Assembly: GCA_947038195.1 (NCBI GenBank)
Contig: CAMQVI010000010.1
Span: 1 to 38,850, forward strand
Origin: an uncultured Brevinema sp.
Lineage (GTDB): Bacteria > Spirochaetota > Brevinematia > Brevinematales > Brevinemataceae
DNA length: 38,850 bases
Reading direction: 5' to 3'
A program made the translations under genes and the position numbers. This document shows positions 8,287 through 16,163 of the stretch, piece after piece (position 1 is the stretch's first letter; each line of letters opens with the position of its first letter). The notes below the pieces were generated by a model. That model was not told the DNA's origin. It saw only the letters and a program-made list of their open reading frames with translations, and did not search any database.

Positions 8287-9390
8287 TTATATATTATTTA
8301 AAACGTCTAAAACGCCATCAATAATAATATTTTGAGTATCGTTATCCATGAAAGCGTGCATCGGTAAACTAAAGACTTTAGTGGACATGTCTTCAGCAAT
8401 AGGATAAGCCCCTTCTTTTAGACCTAAATAAGCAAGGGCAGGCTGTCTGTGTAAAGGTTTTGGGTAATGGATAGCAGTGGGGATTCCTTTTTCTTGAAGA
8501 AGGTCTCTTACTTTATCTCTTTGCTCCACTTTAAGAGTGTATTGAGCCCACGCATGTCTATCTGTAAATTCTTCTATTTTTAAGGGGATAGCCTTAGAGC
8601 CAGCAAAAGCTTTAGCGTAATTGGTAGCAATTTCGTTTCTTCTAGCTAATTCATCATCATAATGTCCTAGTTTGGCTAGGAGAATTGCCGCTTTAAAAGT
8701 ATCAAAACGGGCATTAACCCCTATGTATTGGTGTTCATAACGAACCGACTGTCCTTGATTGACAATAGAAGCACACTTGTCTGCAAAATCTTTATTCTTG
8801 AAGTACATCATTCCACCATCACCATAGGTACCTAGGGGTTTGGCTGGGAAGAAAGATGTGGTAGATACTTCTGCTACACCACAAGATTTTCTCCCTTTAT
8901 AAATAGCACCAAAACTTTGAGCTGCATCTTCTATATGGAAAATATTATGTTTTTTAGCAATTCCATCAATACGATCAAGATCTGTTGTTTGTCCAAATAA
9001 AGAGACAGAGATAATACCTTTTGTTTTAGGAGTAATCGCTCCTTCTATTTTATTAATATCAATATTACATGTTTCAGGGTCTATATCAACAAATACTGGT
9101 TTTAATTTTAGAAAAGATATTACTTCTGCTGTTGCAAAGAACGTAAAAGGAGTGGTAATAATTTCATCCCCTTCTTTCAAATCCATGGCATAAAGAGGAA
9201 TCATTAGGGCGTCTGTCCCTGAGGATAAAGCAACAGCATAAGTCCCTGTGTAATTACTCATCCATTCTTCTAATTCTTTGACGTCTTTACCCATAATGTA
9301 GTCATTTCTACTGAGGACGCCCTCTATTCTTGTATCAATTTCTTTTTTGTACGCTTGGTATTGTGCCTGTAAATCAATAAAAGGGATCAT
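8287..9390 (-). CDS. DegT/DnrJ/EryC1-family PLP aminotransferase
   Basis: Sugar-nucleotide aminotransferase of the DegT/WbpE/ArnB class. These transfer an amino group from glutamate to a keto-sugar nucleotide, feeding LPS O-antigen, glycan or protein-glycosylation pathways. Seen: the N-terminal signature IPFIDLQAQYQAY (2-14); SSGTDAL (56-62) for cofactor phosphate binding; EDAAQSFGA (154-162) with D155 contacting the pyridine nitrogen; and the Schiff-base K184 in FFPAKPLGTYGDGG. The length (367) is normal and all key residues are present. The ATG has a weak purine-rich ribosome site. No other sugar-nucleotide gene is nearby; it follows mlaD by 33 bp, which suggests an envelope role. The closest subtype by feel is WbpE-like, but the substrate is unknown. 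Confidence 0.88.
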   Translation of the reverse strand: MIPFIDLQAQYQAYKKEIDTRIEGVLSRNDYIMGKDVKELEEWMSNYTGTYAVALSSGTDALMIPLYAMDLKEGDEIITTPFTFFATAEVISFLKLKPVFVDIDPETCNIDINKIEGAITPKTKGIISVSLFGQTTDLDRIDGIAKKHNIFHIEDAAQSFGAIYKGRKSCGVAEVSTTSFFPAKPLGTYGDGGMMYFKNKDFADKCASIVNQGQSVRYEHQYIGVNARFDTFKAAILLAKLGHYDDELARRNEIATNYAKAFAGSKAIPLKIEEFTDRHAWAQYTLKVEQRDKVRDLLQEKGIPTAIHYPKPLHRQPALAYLGLKEGAYPIAEDMSTKVFSLPMHAFMDNDTQNIIIDGVLDVLNNI

Positions 9391-9423
9391 AACTTACTCC
9401 TATAATTTATATACTATATAAAA

Positions 9424-10278
9424 TTAACTTCTTAATAATAAACTTGGTTTTGCTTTTACTCTTTCTGTGGTTTCTTCTAGATTAGTGATGATAGTTCTTA
9501 AACTATGTGTCATATTAGGGTCTTTTAATAAAGATAAGGGAGCATTTTTTGAGTTAATATCTTTTAAGAAAAGATCTAAATTTTGGAGACTTCCTTGTAC
9601 GTCTTTTAACATAACAGCAAATTCTTTATCACTTACGGTTGCGAGTTTTCTTTCTACGTTGGCTAAGGTTTTATTAACATGTATAGATGCTGATGCAACA
9701 TTATCTAAAGTAGTATTAATATTAGTTCTATTATCTTTAATAATATTATTAGCTAGGGTGGCTGTTTCATTAAGAGAACCAACAATTCCCGTTATGCCTA
9801 CCATGAGCCCCCCATCCGATCCAGAATCCATTGCCTCTCCAAACATCCCTAAAATACTATTAATAGAGATGGGGTCTTTTCCTTCTACGGTGGAGTTTTT
9901 TTCTAAAAAAGGAGCACTTCCTGTATAATCCACAACAGCTACGTATTTCCCACCGACAAAACTACTAGAGAAGATTTCAAAGCTCGCACCTTGATTGATT
10001 TTATATTTATTCTCAATGAAAGCTTCTACCACTAAAATAGCTCCATCTAGCTCTATAGATTCTACTTGTCCTATATGTTTACCAGAACCTACCGAAATCT
10101 TAGAACCTGGGACTAGACCGTCTAGTTCATTAAAACGAACATAGATAGAGTATCCACCTTTTAATCTGTTTATTAATTTATCAGCAAAAACTACGCTGAT
10201 GAGAATGCTCATAATACCTACCGCCATAAAAATACCGATAGCTAAAAAGTTAGGTTGTTTTCTTATTGTTTTTGGCAT
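9424..10278 (-). CDS. mlaD: MCE-family periplasmic lipid-binding protein, MlaD-like
   Basis: Substrate-binding component of an MCE-type ABC transporter that moves phospholipids between inner and outer membrane. Seen: one N-terminal membrane anchor (about 11-33), an MCE domain (about 41-117, starting YSIYVRFNELDGLVPGS), then a long helical, Asn/Thr-rich periplasmic tail with KTLANVERKLATV-like heptads. At 284 residues it is longer than E. coli MlaD (about 180), as in many non-proteobacterial MCE proteins where the extra helix forms a tunnel or stalk. The upstream genes encode the ATPase and permease. No mlaB or mlaC is visible. The gene symbol is by family and synteny. Confidence 0.85.
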   Translation of the reverse strand: MPKTIRKQPNFLAIGIFMAVGIMSILISVVFADKLINRLKGGYSIYVRFNELDGLVPGSKISVGSGKHIGQVESIELDGAILVVEAFIENKYKINQGASFEIFSSSFVGGKYVAVVDYTGSAPFLEKNSTVEGKDPISINSILGMFGEAMDSGSDGGLMVGITGIVGSLNETATLANNIIKDNRTNINTTLDNVASASIHVNKTLANVERKLATVSDKEFAVMLKDVQGSLQNLDLFLKDINSKNAPLSLLKDPNMTHSLRTIITNLEETTERVKAKPSLLLRS

Positions 10279-10312
10279 TGTTCTTTTCCTTCCACATTTT
10301 TTTACTAAGCAT

Positions 10313-11068
10313 TTAATCCGTCATAGGACCATGAGGGTCACCTTTTAAGAATTGGAGCATAAAAGGGTCTTTCGTGTGTTCTAATTCTTCAACGGTACCT
10401 ACAAAGATAACTTTTCCGTTAAAAAGCAAGGCTATTCTATCCGCCACCCTCTTAGCACTAGCCATATCATGGGTTACTATAATAAAAGTAGTCCCAAGTT
10501 TTTTCTTAACATTTATAATAAGTTCGTCTACAACTGCTGTCATAATAGGGTCCAGTCCCGTCGTAGGCTCGTCAAATAGTAATATTTCTGGCATGGTTGC
10601 AATAGCTCTTGCCAAAGCTGCTCTTTTACGCATACCCCCTGACAATTCAGCAGGCATGGTGTTTTCTAAGCCTTCTAATCCCACCACGTCTAAACAATAG
10701 GCTATTCTTTGATCTTTTTCGCTATTAGTCATGTGAGGCATTAAATGCTCTAAAGTAAATAGTATATTTTGTCCTACAGTCATAGAGTCAAAAATAGCCC
10801 CACTTTGGAAAAGCATTCCTATACTAGGTCTTATATCATACCAATCTTTTTCAGTGGCATGACTCATTTCTTTTCCTTTGATACGAATAGAGCCCTCATC
10901 GGAATACATTAAGCCTGTTAAATGTTTTAATAAAACACTCTTACCTGTACCACTTTGCCCTACAAGGACGAAAGTCTCACCTTCTCTCACTTCAATATCT
11001 AAGCCATCTAGTACATTACGATCACGTAGTCGTTTTTTGAGATTTTTTACTTCTATAATATGATTCAT
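10313..11068 (-). CDS. mlaF: ABC transporter ATPase of the MCE lipid system, MlaF-like
   Basis: Cytoplasmic ATPase driving the MlaE permease. Seen: Walker A GQSGTGKS (37-44), Q-loop Q88 in MLFQSGAIFDSMTV (the FQ.GALFDS-type stretch is typical of MlaF), signature LSGGM (142-146), Walker B and D-loop LLFDEPTTGLDP (163-174), and the H-loop histidine in IIVTHDM. The length (251) is standard and all catalytic motifs are intact. It starts 11 bp after mlaE and precedes mlaD by 34 bp, the usual E-F-D order. Confidence 0.92.
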   Translation of the reverse strand: MNHIIEVKNLKKRLRDRNVLDGLDIEVREGETFVLVGQSGTGKSVLLKHLTGLMYSDEGSIRIKGKEMSHATEKDWYDIRPSIGMLFQSGAIFDSMTVGQNILFTLEHLMPHMTNSEKDQRIAYCLDVVGLEGLENTMPAELSGGMRKRAALARAIATMPEILLFDEPTTGLDPIMTAVVDELIINVKKKLGTTFIIVTHDMASAKRVADRIALLFNGKVIFVGTVEELEHTKDPFMLQFLKGDPHGPMTD

Positions 11069-11079
11069 TAAAAATATCC

Positions 11080-11850
11080 TTACAACATAAGAAAAAATGT
11101 ACCCATCACATAATCTAATAAAATAGTAGTGAAGGTGCCTGTTACCACAGCTTTAACGGTAGATTGCCCTACCCCTACAGAGCCTCCTGTCGTACGAAAT
11201 CCATAAAAAGTAGCTATCAATAATAAAACCAGACCAAAAAGTATGAGCTTCAAAATAGATTCTATATAAAATCTTAAAATAAGGATCTCTAATCCTGATT
11301 GAAAAAAGGAATAGGTAGGTACTTGGTGAACCAATAACATAGACATCCAAGCCCCAATAATCCCTACGATAATAGCCATTGTTCCTATTAATGGAACAGC
11401 CACCATTCCTGTAATAATTCTTGGTACAGCTATGTATTCTTCTGGATTTACTGATAACACTCTTAGGGCATCTATTTGTTCGGTAACCACCATAGAACCT
11501 ATTTCTGCCGTAACAGAAGAACAGATTCTACTAACAACTACCAAAGCTGTTAATACAGGAATCATTTCACGAACGAGGGCTATAACTACCCCTCCGCTAG
11601 CGATAATAGCAGACCCACTAATAACGTGATTAATCGCCCCACCAATCTGTATTCCTGAAATTGCCCCCATAAAAAAGCCTGTCATTATAATAATAGGCAT
11701 AGAGGAAATCCCAATACCAGTTAATTGAATAAAAAATTCTTTTCTGTATTTGAATACGGAAGGGAAAGCTTTAATAATCCTTATGCTGTACATCCCAAAT
11801 TCGCCTAATTCTATAAAAGCTCTTTCGAACTTATGTTTATTTTTTTTCAT
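11080..11850 (-). CDS. mlaE: MCE transporter permease, MlaE-like
   Basis: Integral inner-membrane permease of the MCE phospholipid transporter. Seen: about five to six hydrophobic segments, a cytoplasmic amphipathic N-terminus, and the MlaE family stretch with MVVTEQIDALRVLSVNPEEY (starting near residue 118), which couples to the ATPase. It ends in a GGSVGVGQSTVKAVV-type segment, also family-typical. The length (256) is normal. It is 46 bp downstream of dnaB, a wider gap than elsewhere in this run and the place where a secondary promoter for the mla genes would be most likely; none is obvious. Confidence 0.92.
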   Translation of the reverse strand: MKKNKHKFERAFIELGEFGMYSIRIIKAFPSVFKYRKEFFIQLTGIGISSMPIIIMTGFFMGAISGIQIGGAINHVISGSAIIASGGVVIALVREMIPVLTALVVVSRICSSVTAEIGSMVVTEQIDALRVLSVNPEEYIAVPRIITGMVAVPLIGTMAIIVGIIGAWMSMLLVHQVPTYSFFQSGLEILILRFYIESILKLILFGLVLLLIATFYGFRTTGGSVGVGQSTVKAVVTGTFTTILLDYVMGTFFLML

Positions 11851-11896
11851 AGCTATTTTCTCTCTTTATCTAAAATAAGGTCATATATAAAATATA

Positions 11897-13372
11897 CTAA
11901 AAAGATGATTCATTGTCATTTCTATTGAAATAATCATTTCTCTGAAATTTAGGACGATTGGCTTCGCCCGTTAATTTTGCATTTTTATAATCTTTATATT
12001 CCTGTTGAGCATCTTCCTCTAAGCTTTCAAAACGCATCGTTTCTGGGAAGAATCTCAGAGGAATCATATCTGTTCGTCCATTTCTATGTTTAGCAAAACT
12101 CAATTCTGTCACTCCTTTTGCAATTTCACTCGTATTATCTTTTTCATAATACTCTTCTCTATAAAGCATTGCTACAATATCAGCATCTTGCTCAATAGAA
12201 CCAGACTCTCTAAGGTCCGATAACTGAGGTGTTTTATCCGATCGAGATTCCACACCACGAGATAGTTGAGATAAGGCAATAATAGGAATTCCCAGCTCTT
12301 TAGCAAGGCCTTTTAGAGTCCCTGTAATCTGACCTAGCATACTTGTTCTGTTACCAAAAGCATTACCTGGTAGAGAAATAATCTGAATATGGTCAATAAG
12401 CATTAATTGGTAAGGATATTTTCTCATTATCGTACGAGCTCTTGCTCTCAAGGTGTTTAGTTGAATATTACCTGTATCATCTATAATAATATTTAAAGGA
12501 TCTAAGCTAGCAGCTGCAGCCATAAGGTAATCTGCCTCGTCTTCATTCATTTGGGCTTTGTTGATTTTGGATAAATCGACTTTAGATTCTGCAGATAAAA
12601 GACGCATAGCAATCTCTTCTCCTGTCATTTCTAAGGAGAACATCAATACGCCCAAACGATTATCTTGATCTTGAGGCATTGTTTTTAGATATTTGCGGGC
12701 TATATTTAAGGCAAAAGCTGTTTTACCCATAGCAGCACGAGCCGCTAAAATAATAAGAGACCCTTTAGATAAGCCATTGGTAAGCTCGTCAATATCTTTA
12801 TAGCCTGTAGGGATTCCCATTAGGGAGTTCCCAGAGGCTTCTCTTTGACGTATTAATTCTAAGGCTCTTGTGATATATTCGGAAATTCTGTGGTATTCAG
12901 AAGTTTCTTTTCTATTGATAATATTGAACATCAAACTATCTGCTTTATCAAGGATATCATCGACATCTTCTTCTCTTTTCATCGCCATATCGATGATTTG
13001 ACGGGAAGCACTAATTAATGCTCTTAGAAGAGAATAATCCTTAATAAGCTTAATATGATATTCAATATTTGCAACAGATGCATATTTATCGACAAGGTCT
13101 ATAAGAGTATGATGTCCTCCGATTTTTTGAAAATCGTTAGATTTAGTGAGAAGGTCCGTAACTGAAATAATATCGACAGGTCTACTATTTTGCTCTAAAA
13201 TTTGCACCACTCTATAAATAGCTTGGTGGCTAGGATCATAAAAATCCTCTTCATTTAGAGACTCTGTAATAGTATATAAAGAACGTTGATTGGATAGGGC
13301 TGCCCCTAAAACAGCCTGTTCCGCCTCAGCTGAATGAGGCGAAATAAGCATATTTTTTTCGTTTGTAGTCAT
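11897..13372 (-). CDS. dnaB: Replicative DNA helicase DnaB
   Basis: Hexameric 5'-3' helicase of the replication fork. Seen: an N-terminal DnaB domain (about 10-115, starting SPHSAEAEQAVLGA), a linker, then a RecA-like domain (about 180-455) with Walker A AARAAMGKTAF (210-220), Walker B LMLIDHIQI, and DLRESGSIEQDADIV, which carries the arginine region. No intein interrupts the P-loop. The C-terminal tail (about 460-491) is polar, rich in Asn and Arg. It follows rplI by 20 bp, an arrangement common to many bacteria. Confidence 0.97.
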   Translation of the reverse strand: MTTNEKNMLISPHSAEAEQAVLGAALSNQRSLYTITESLNEEDFYDPSHQAIYRVVQILEQNSRPVDIISVTDLLTKSNDFQKIGGHHTLIDLVDKYASVANIEYHIKLIKDYSLLRALISASRQIIDMAMKREEDVDDILDKADSLMFNIINRKETSEYHRISEYITRALELIRQREASGNSLMGIPTGYKDIDELTNGLSKGSLIILAARAAMGKTAFALNIARKYLKTMPQDQDNRLGVLMFSLEMTGEEIAMRLLSAESKVDLSKINKAQMNEDEADYLMAAAASLDPLNIIIDDTGNIQLNTLRARARTIMRKYPYQLMLIDHIQIISLPGNAFGNRTSMLGQITGTLKGLAKELGIPIIALSQLSRGVESRSDKTPQLSDLRESGSIEQDADIVAMLYREEYYEKDNTSEIAKGVTELSFAKHRNGRTDMIPLRFFPETMRFESLEEDAQQEYKDYKNAKLTGEANRPKFQRNDYFNRNDNESSF

Positions 13373-13392
13373 ACAATTTACTCAATAAATAA

Positions 13393-13839
13393 TTATTGAT
13401 CCATTGTCTCAACAGTAATTTTCATATCAGCTGTAACACCTTCGTCAAGACGAACATGGAAAATATGTTCTCCAATGGTTTTAACATGCTGAATAACAAC
13501 TCTTTTTTTATCAATAGTAAAACCATGTTCAGCTACGAGATTTACGATATCACTACTGGTAACAGAGCCAAAAATTTTACCTTCAACGCTGGATTTTTTG
13601 GGGACAACTAAAGCTATTAACTCTAATTTTTCTTTTAACTCTTGAGCAGAATCAAACATAAGCTGAGCTTTTTTAGATAAAGCCGCTTTTTTGCGCTCTA
13701 AGTATTTTTCACGACTAAGAGTCGCCATTTCCGCCAATTTTTGGGGAATTAAATAATTTCTACCATAACCGTCACGTACTGTTTTAATATCACCAGCACG
13801 TCCAAGTCCAGGAATGTTTTCTAAAAGAATAACTTTCAC
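13393..13839 (-). CDS. rplI: 50S ribosomal protein L9
   Basis: L9 binds 23S rRNA domain V near the base of the L1 stalk. Seen: the N-terminal signature MKVILLENIPGLGRAGDIKTVRDGYGRNYLIP (positions 1-32), a long central helix (about 41-75), and a C-terminal domain with KIFGSVTSSDI. The length (148) is typical. The ribosome site AGGAGAT is 6 bp before the ATG. It lies 11 bp after the membrane-protein gene. Confidence 0.97.
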   Translation of the reverse strand: MKVILLENIPGLGRAGDIKTVRDGYGRNYLIPQKLAEMATLSREKYLERKKAALSKKAQLMFDSAQELKEKLELIALVVPKKSSVEGKIFGSVTSSDIVNLVAEHGFTIDKKRVVIQHVKTIGEHIFHVRLDEGVTADMKITVETMDQ

Positions 13840-13850
13840 AGGGATCTCCT

Positions 13851-14561
13851 TTAATTACTAAAATCTAAACTAAATACCATAGATGCAGCGTTTCTTTTAT
13901 GGTAATCCATCCATATATCCGACATACCTATCCCTACAGTAGCTACAAGCACTAGTAGGAAATATTCTCCAACGAGAATTATAGGCACGATTTGTAACAA
14001 TATTCCTACACTATAAGGAACATAGTACTTTTTAAAGATATATAAAATAGTGGAAAATCCAAATCTCCAATAATATACTGCTGTATATAAAGCAATATTT
14101 AATAAGAGAACATTTAGTGGTTCACCTAATTTCAAAGGCTGTACCAAAAAATACACTATTAAAACTCCAACCATAATAAGTAATTTATTATGGTTAAAGT
14201 CTTTCATCATACGATGTCTATTACTATAAGGGTGGCTAGAAGCCTCTAAGCCTATAGCTAATATTGCCAATATAAGTGCTGACCACACATTTCTAAAGAA
14301 AACAACACTATGCCATACCTCAATCATGAGGTGTGAATTGGTTAAATTTCTAATATAAGGATCTAAAGATTTATTGAAATTTAAAAATATTTGCATAGAA
14401 TAAGGAGTAAATATCATGCTTATAAGCACTAATAACCCTAATCCTGTGAGGTAGGTATACACTATCTTAGTAGTATCTATTCTTTGGAGGAGCAAGCTCC
14501 ACAATCCAGAAAGCATGAAAAAAAATCCACATACTCCCCATACAAATAATGAAAATTCCAT
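13851..14561 (-). CDS. Unknown polytopic membrane protein between rpsR and rplI
   Basis: 236 residues with about six to seven hydrophobic segments (roughly 6-25, 33-52, 91-108, 128-141, 148-165 and a long one at about 180-215) and a short hydrophilic tail. I do not recognise a family motif. Its place between rpsR and rplI is where several phyla carry a DUF2232/YybS-like membrane protein, so it may be a divergent member, but I see no sequence signature for this. It is spaced 37 bp from rpsR and 11 bp from rplI, so it is expressed with the ribosomal genes. Confidence 0.7.
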   Translation of the reverse strand: MEFSLFVWGVCGFFFMLSGLWSLLLQRIDTTKIVYTYLTGLGLLVLISMIFTPYSMQIFLNFNKSLDPYIRNLTNSHLMIEVWHSVVFFRNVWSALILAILAIGLEASSHPYSNRHRMMKDFNHNKLLIMVGVLIVYFLVQPLKLGEPLNVLLLNIALYTAVYYWRFGFSTILYIFKKYYVPYSVGILLQIVPIILVGEYFLLVLVATVGIGMSDIWMDYHKRNAASMVFSLDFSN

Positions 14562-14598
14562 AAAACTCTTTCAACCTTTTTCGGAATATATCTGTTTA

Positions 14599-15015
14599 TT
14601 AACGCGCAGAGAACGGTAAGAAAGCCATAATACGAGCTTTTTTAATTTCTCTAGCTAAAACACGTTGGTATTTGGAACATGTTCCTGTAATACGACGTGG
14701 AACGATTTTCCCACTAGACATTATAAATCTTTTTAATAATTCGATATTTTTATAATCGATAGTAGCAGGATCCATTTGCCCTGTGGTAAACTTACATACT
14801 TTTTTAGCAAAGAAAGATTTTTTCTTTCCACCAGGACGGAAGTTTCTGTTCATAGGGGGTCTTGTTCCATCTCTGTTTTCACGTGGGGCATACCCTTCTC
14901 TATTTTCACGAGGGGCGTTTTCTTTGTTATCAGACATGTTTTTATTGAGATCATCTATAGCATTACTTGCATCTTCAAGATCTACATTTACGTTTATGTT
15001 TTGTTCTTCAGACAT
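14599..15015 (-). CDS. rpsR: 30S ribosomal protein S18 with a long acidic/Arg-Pro N-terminal extension
   Basis: S18 pairs with S6 on the 30S platform. Seen: the S18 core in the C-terminal half (from [20 protein letters not shown] to the [12 protein letters not shown] end), with the family stretches [19 protein letters not shown] and [14 protein letters not shown]. Ahead of it is an unusual extension of about 65 residues, first acidic/Asn-rich and then with two copies of APRENR(E/D)G and a basic [13 protein letters not shown] stretch. S18 is normally 70-90 residues; this is 138. Start choice: the ATG at 15015 has GGAG nine bases upstream, whereas the in-frame ATG at 15030 has no ribosome site. 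Confidence 0.93.
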   Translation of the reverse strand: MSEEQNINVNVDLEDASNAIDDLNKNMSDNKENAPRENREGYAPRENRDGTRPPMNRNFRPGGKKKSFFAKKVCKFTTGQMDPATIDYKNIELLKRFIMSSGKIVPRRITGTCSKYQRVLAREIKKARIMAFLPFSAR

Positions 15016-15042
15016 GTTATTTTTCTCCATTATTTTTGAAAT

Positions 15043-15555
15043 TTAGAAAGGTACGTCTTCGTCAAAAGGGTCGTACTTATCTAAAGGGGCATCATTGAAA
15101 TCGGTATTATCGTAATAGTCTTCTTCTTTAGGGGCTGGTACTGGAGCATCACCTCTAGTGGGGGCTGCAGCAGCCTGCGGTTTCTGATAAGAACCCTGAC
15201 CACCTTGAGTGTTACTATTACCACCTGTACCACCTGTAGAAAGAAACTCTACTCTTTCTGCGATGATTTCAACTACGGAACGGCGTGCGCCATCTTGAGC
15301 TGTCCAAGTGCGTTGTTCTAAACGACCATCTATAGCAACTTGCTTACCCTTACTTAGGTATTGATTAGCATTTTCTGCAGCTTTATTCCATACCACAACA
15401 GTAAAGAAAGATACAGAATCTTGACCATCTTTAGAAGGTTTCCCTCCTACAGCCATACCAAAACGAGCTACAGCAACTCCACTGGGGGTATAACGAAGTT
15501 CTACGTCGTTAGAAAGTCGTCCTACAAGAACTACTCTATTAATATCCCAAGCCAT
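15043..15555 (-). CDS. ssb: Single-stranded DNA-binding protein
   Basis: SSB protects single-stranded DNA and recruits repair and replication partners. Seen: an OB fold (about 1-105) beginning MAWDINRVVLVGRLSNDVEL, with the typical FFTVVVWNKAAENA; a Gly/Gln/Pro-rich linker (about 110-140); and an acidic tail ending DPFDEDVPF, close to the standard DDDIPF protein-docking tip. Start choice: the ATG at 15555 is preceded by GGAGG six bases upstream and lies one base after the rpsF stop; the longer reading from 15573 would need a TTG start inside rpsF. 170 residues. Confidence 0.95.
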   Translation of the reverse strand: MAWDINRVVLVGRLSNDVELRYTPSGVAVARFGMAVGGKPSKDGQDSVSFFTVVVWNKAAENANQYLSKGKQVAIDGRLEQRTWTAQDGARRSVVEIIAERVEFLSTGGTGGNSNTQGGQGSYQKPQAAAAPTRGDAPVPAPKEEDYYDNTDFNDAPLDKYDPFDEDVPF

Positions 15556-15556
15556 C

Positions 15557-15847
15557 CTATACCTCCAAGACAACCATGTGTCTTATGATTCCTTGATCGT
15601 ACTTGATTGCTTCTTCAAAAGCATTTAATTGCTCTGGGGTAGCACCAATATTCACAAAATAATAAAAAGCTCTATGGAATTTTTCTCGATTTTTAACAAT
15701 AGTGTATGCTAATTCACGAACTCCCATATTATCATTTTCGGAACTTAATTCCGTTTGTGCTTTACCTAGCGCAGCTTTAATACGCTCGATAACCACTACA
15801 TGCTCGCTTTCTCTCAAAAGAAATGCGATCTCATATTTTCTAGACAT
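15557..15847 (-). CDS. rpsF: 30S ribosomal protein S6
   Basis: First gene of the long minus-strand run. Seen: the S6 fold with the start MSRKYEIAFLLRESEH, ELAYTIVKNREKFHRAFYYF in the middle and the final strand GIIRHMVVLEV. The length (96) is normal. A strong AAAGGAGG site lies five bases before the ATG. A consensus promoter and a hairpin leader that could bind the S6:S18 complex lie upstream, which would give autogenous control. Confidence 0.96.
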   Translation of the reverse strand: MSRKYEIAFLLRESEHVVVIERIKAALGKAQTELSSENDNMGVRELAYTIVKNREKFHRAFYYFVNIGATPEQLNAFEEAIKYDQGIIRHMVVLEV

Positions 15848-15857
15848 TTTTCCTCCT

Positions 15858-15898
15858 TTCGGACCATGCCCATAAAATTATTTATGGGAAGAAGGTCA
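15858..15898 (-). promoter_or_regulatory. Candidate S6:S18-binding leader hairpin of rpsF
   Basis: In the minus-strand leader, GACC/GGTC form an outer stem and CCCATAAA/TTTATGGG a perfect inner 8-bp stem, separated by an asymmetric internal loop. A CCG triplet starts in the last base pairs of the outer stem and leads straight into the Shine-Dalgarno (GGTCCGAAAGGAGG). Family knowledge: many bacteria have an rpsF leader motif with a conserved CCG that mimics the 16S site of S6:S18. This match is by layout only. Confidence 0.5.
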
Positions 15899-15923
15899 GA
15901 AACACATCAATTATAGATTGAAT

Positions 15924-15952
15924 ATTATAGCACACAAAAAAAAGAATGTCAA
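15924..15952 (-). promoter_or_regulatory. Consensus sigma70 promoter of the rpsF run
   Basis: On the minus strand, a perfect -35 TTGACA (15947-15952), 17-bp spacer and perfect -10 TATAAT (15924-15929). The predicted start near 15917 gives a leader of about 70 bases holding the hairpin. It is as strong as expected for a ribosomal-protein operon and is the only clear promoter for the 13 genes down to 4475. Confidence 0.85.
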
Positions 15953-16069
15953 CACTTAATCGTTAGCTTAATTTATTGAAATTTTTCACTAAAAAGATCA
16001 AAACAGTGATTAAATTAATCAATATTTTGATAATTTTTGTTAATTTATTGTACAATTGTCATCAATATC

Positions 16070-16098
16070 TTGATTTTTTTTTACATTTACCTTATACT
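16070..16098 (+). promoter_or_regulatory. Promoter of the LysM/M23 peptidase gene
   Basis: -35 TTGATT (16070-16075), 17-bp spacer, -10 TATACT (16093-16098), leaving a leader of about 60 bases. It diverges from the rpsF promoter across about 115 bp of AT-rich DNA (15953-16069) in which nothing else is recognisable. Confidence 0.55.
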
Positions 16099-16163
16099 TA
16101 TTGTAAAATTTCTAACCAAACAATTAAATTTCGTTAGATAAATCCATCCTCATCGAGGTCTTT

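Noticed and set aside
9467-9928. 153-codon plus-strand frame opposite mlaD
   Set aside because: Antisense to the MCE protein tail, with no promoter or Shine-Dalgarno.
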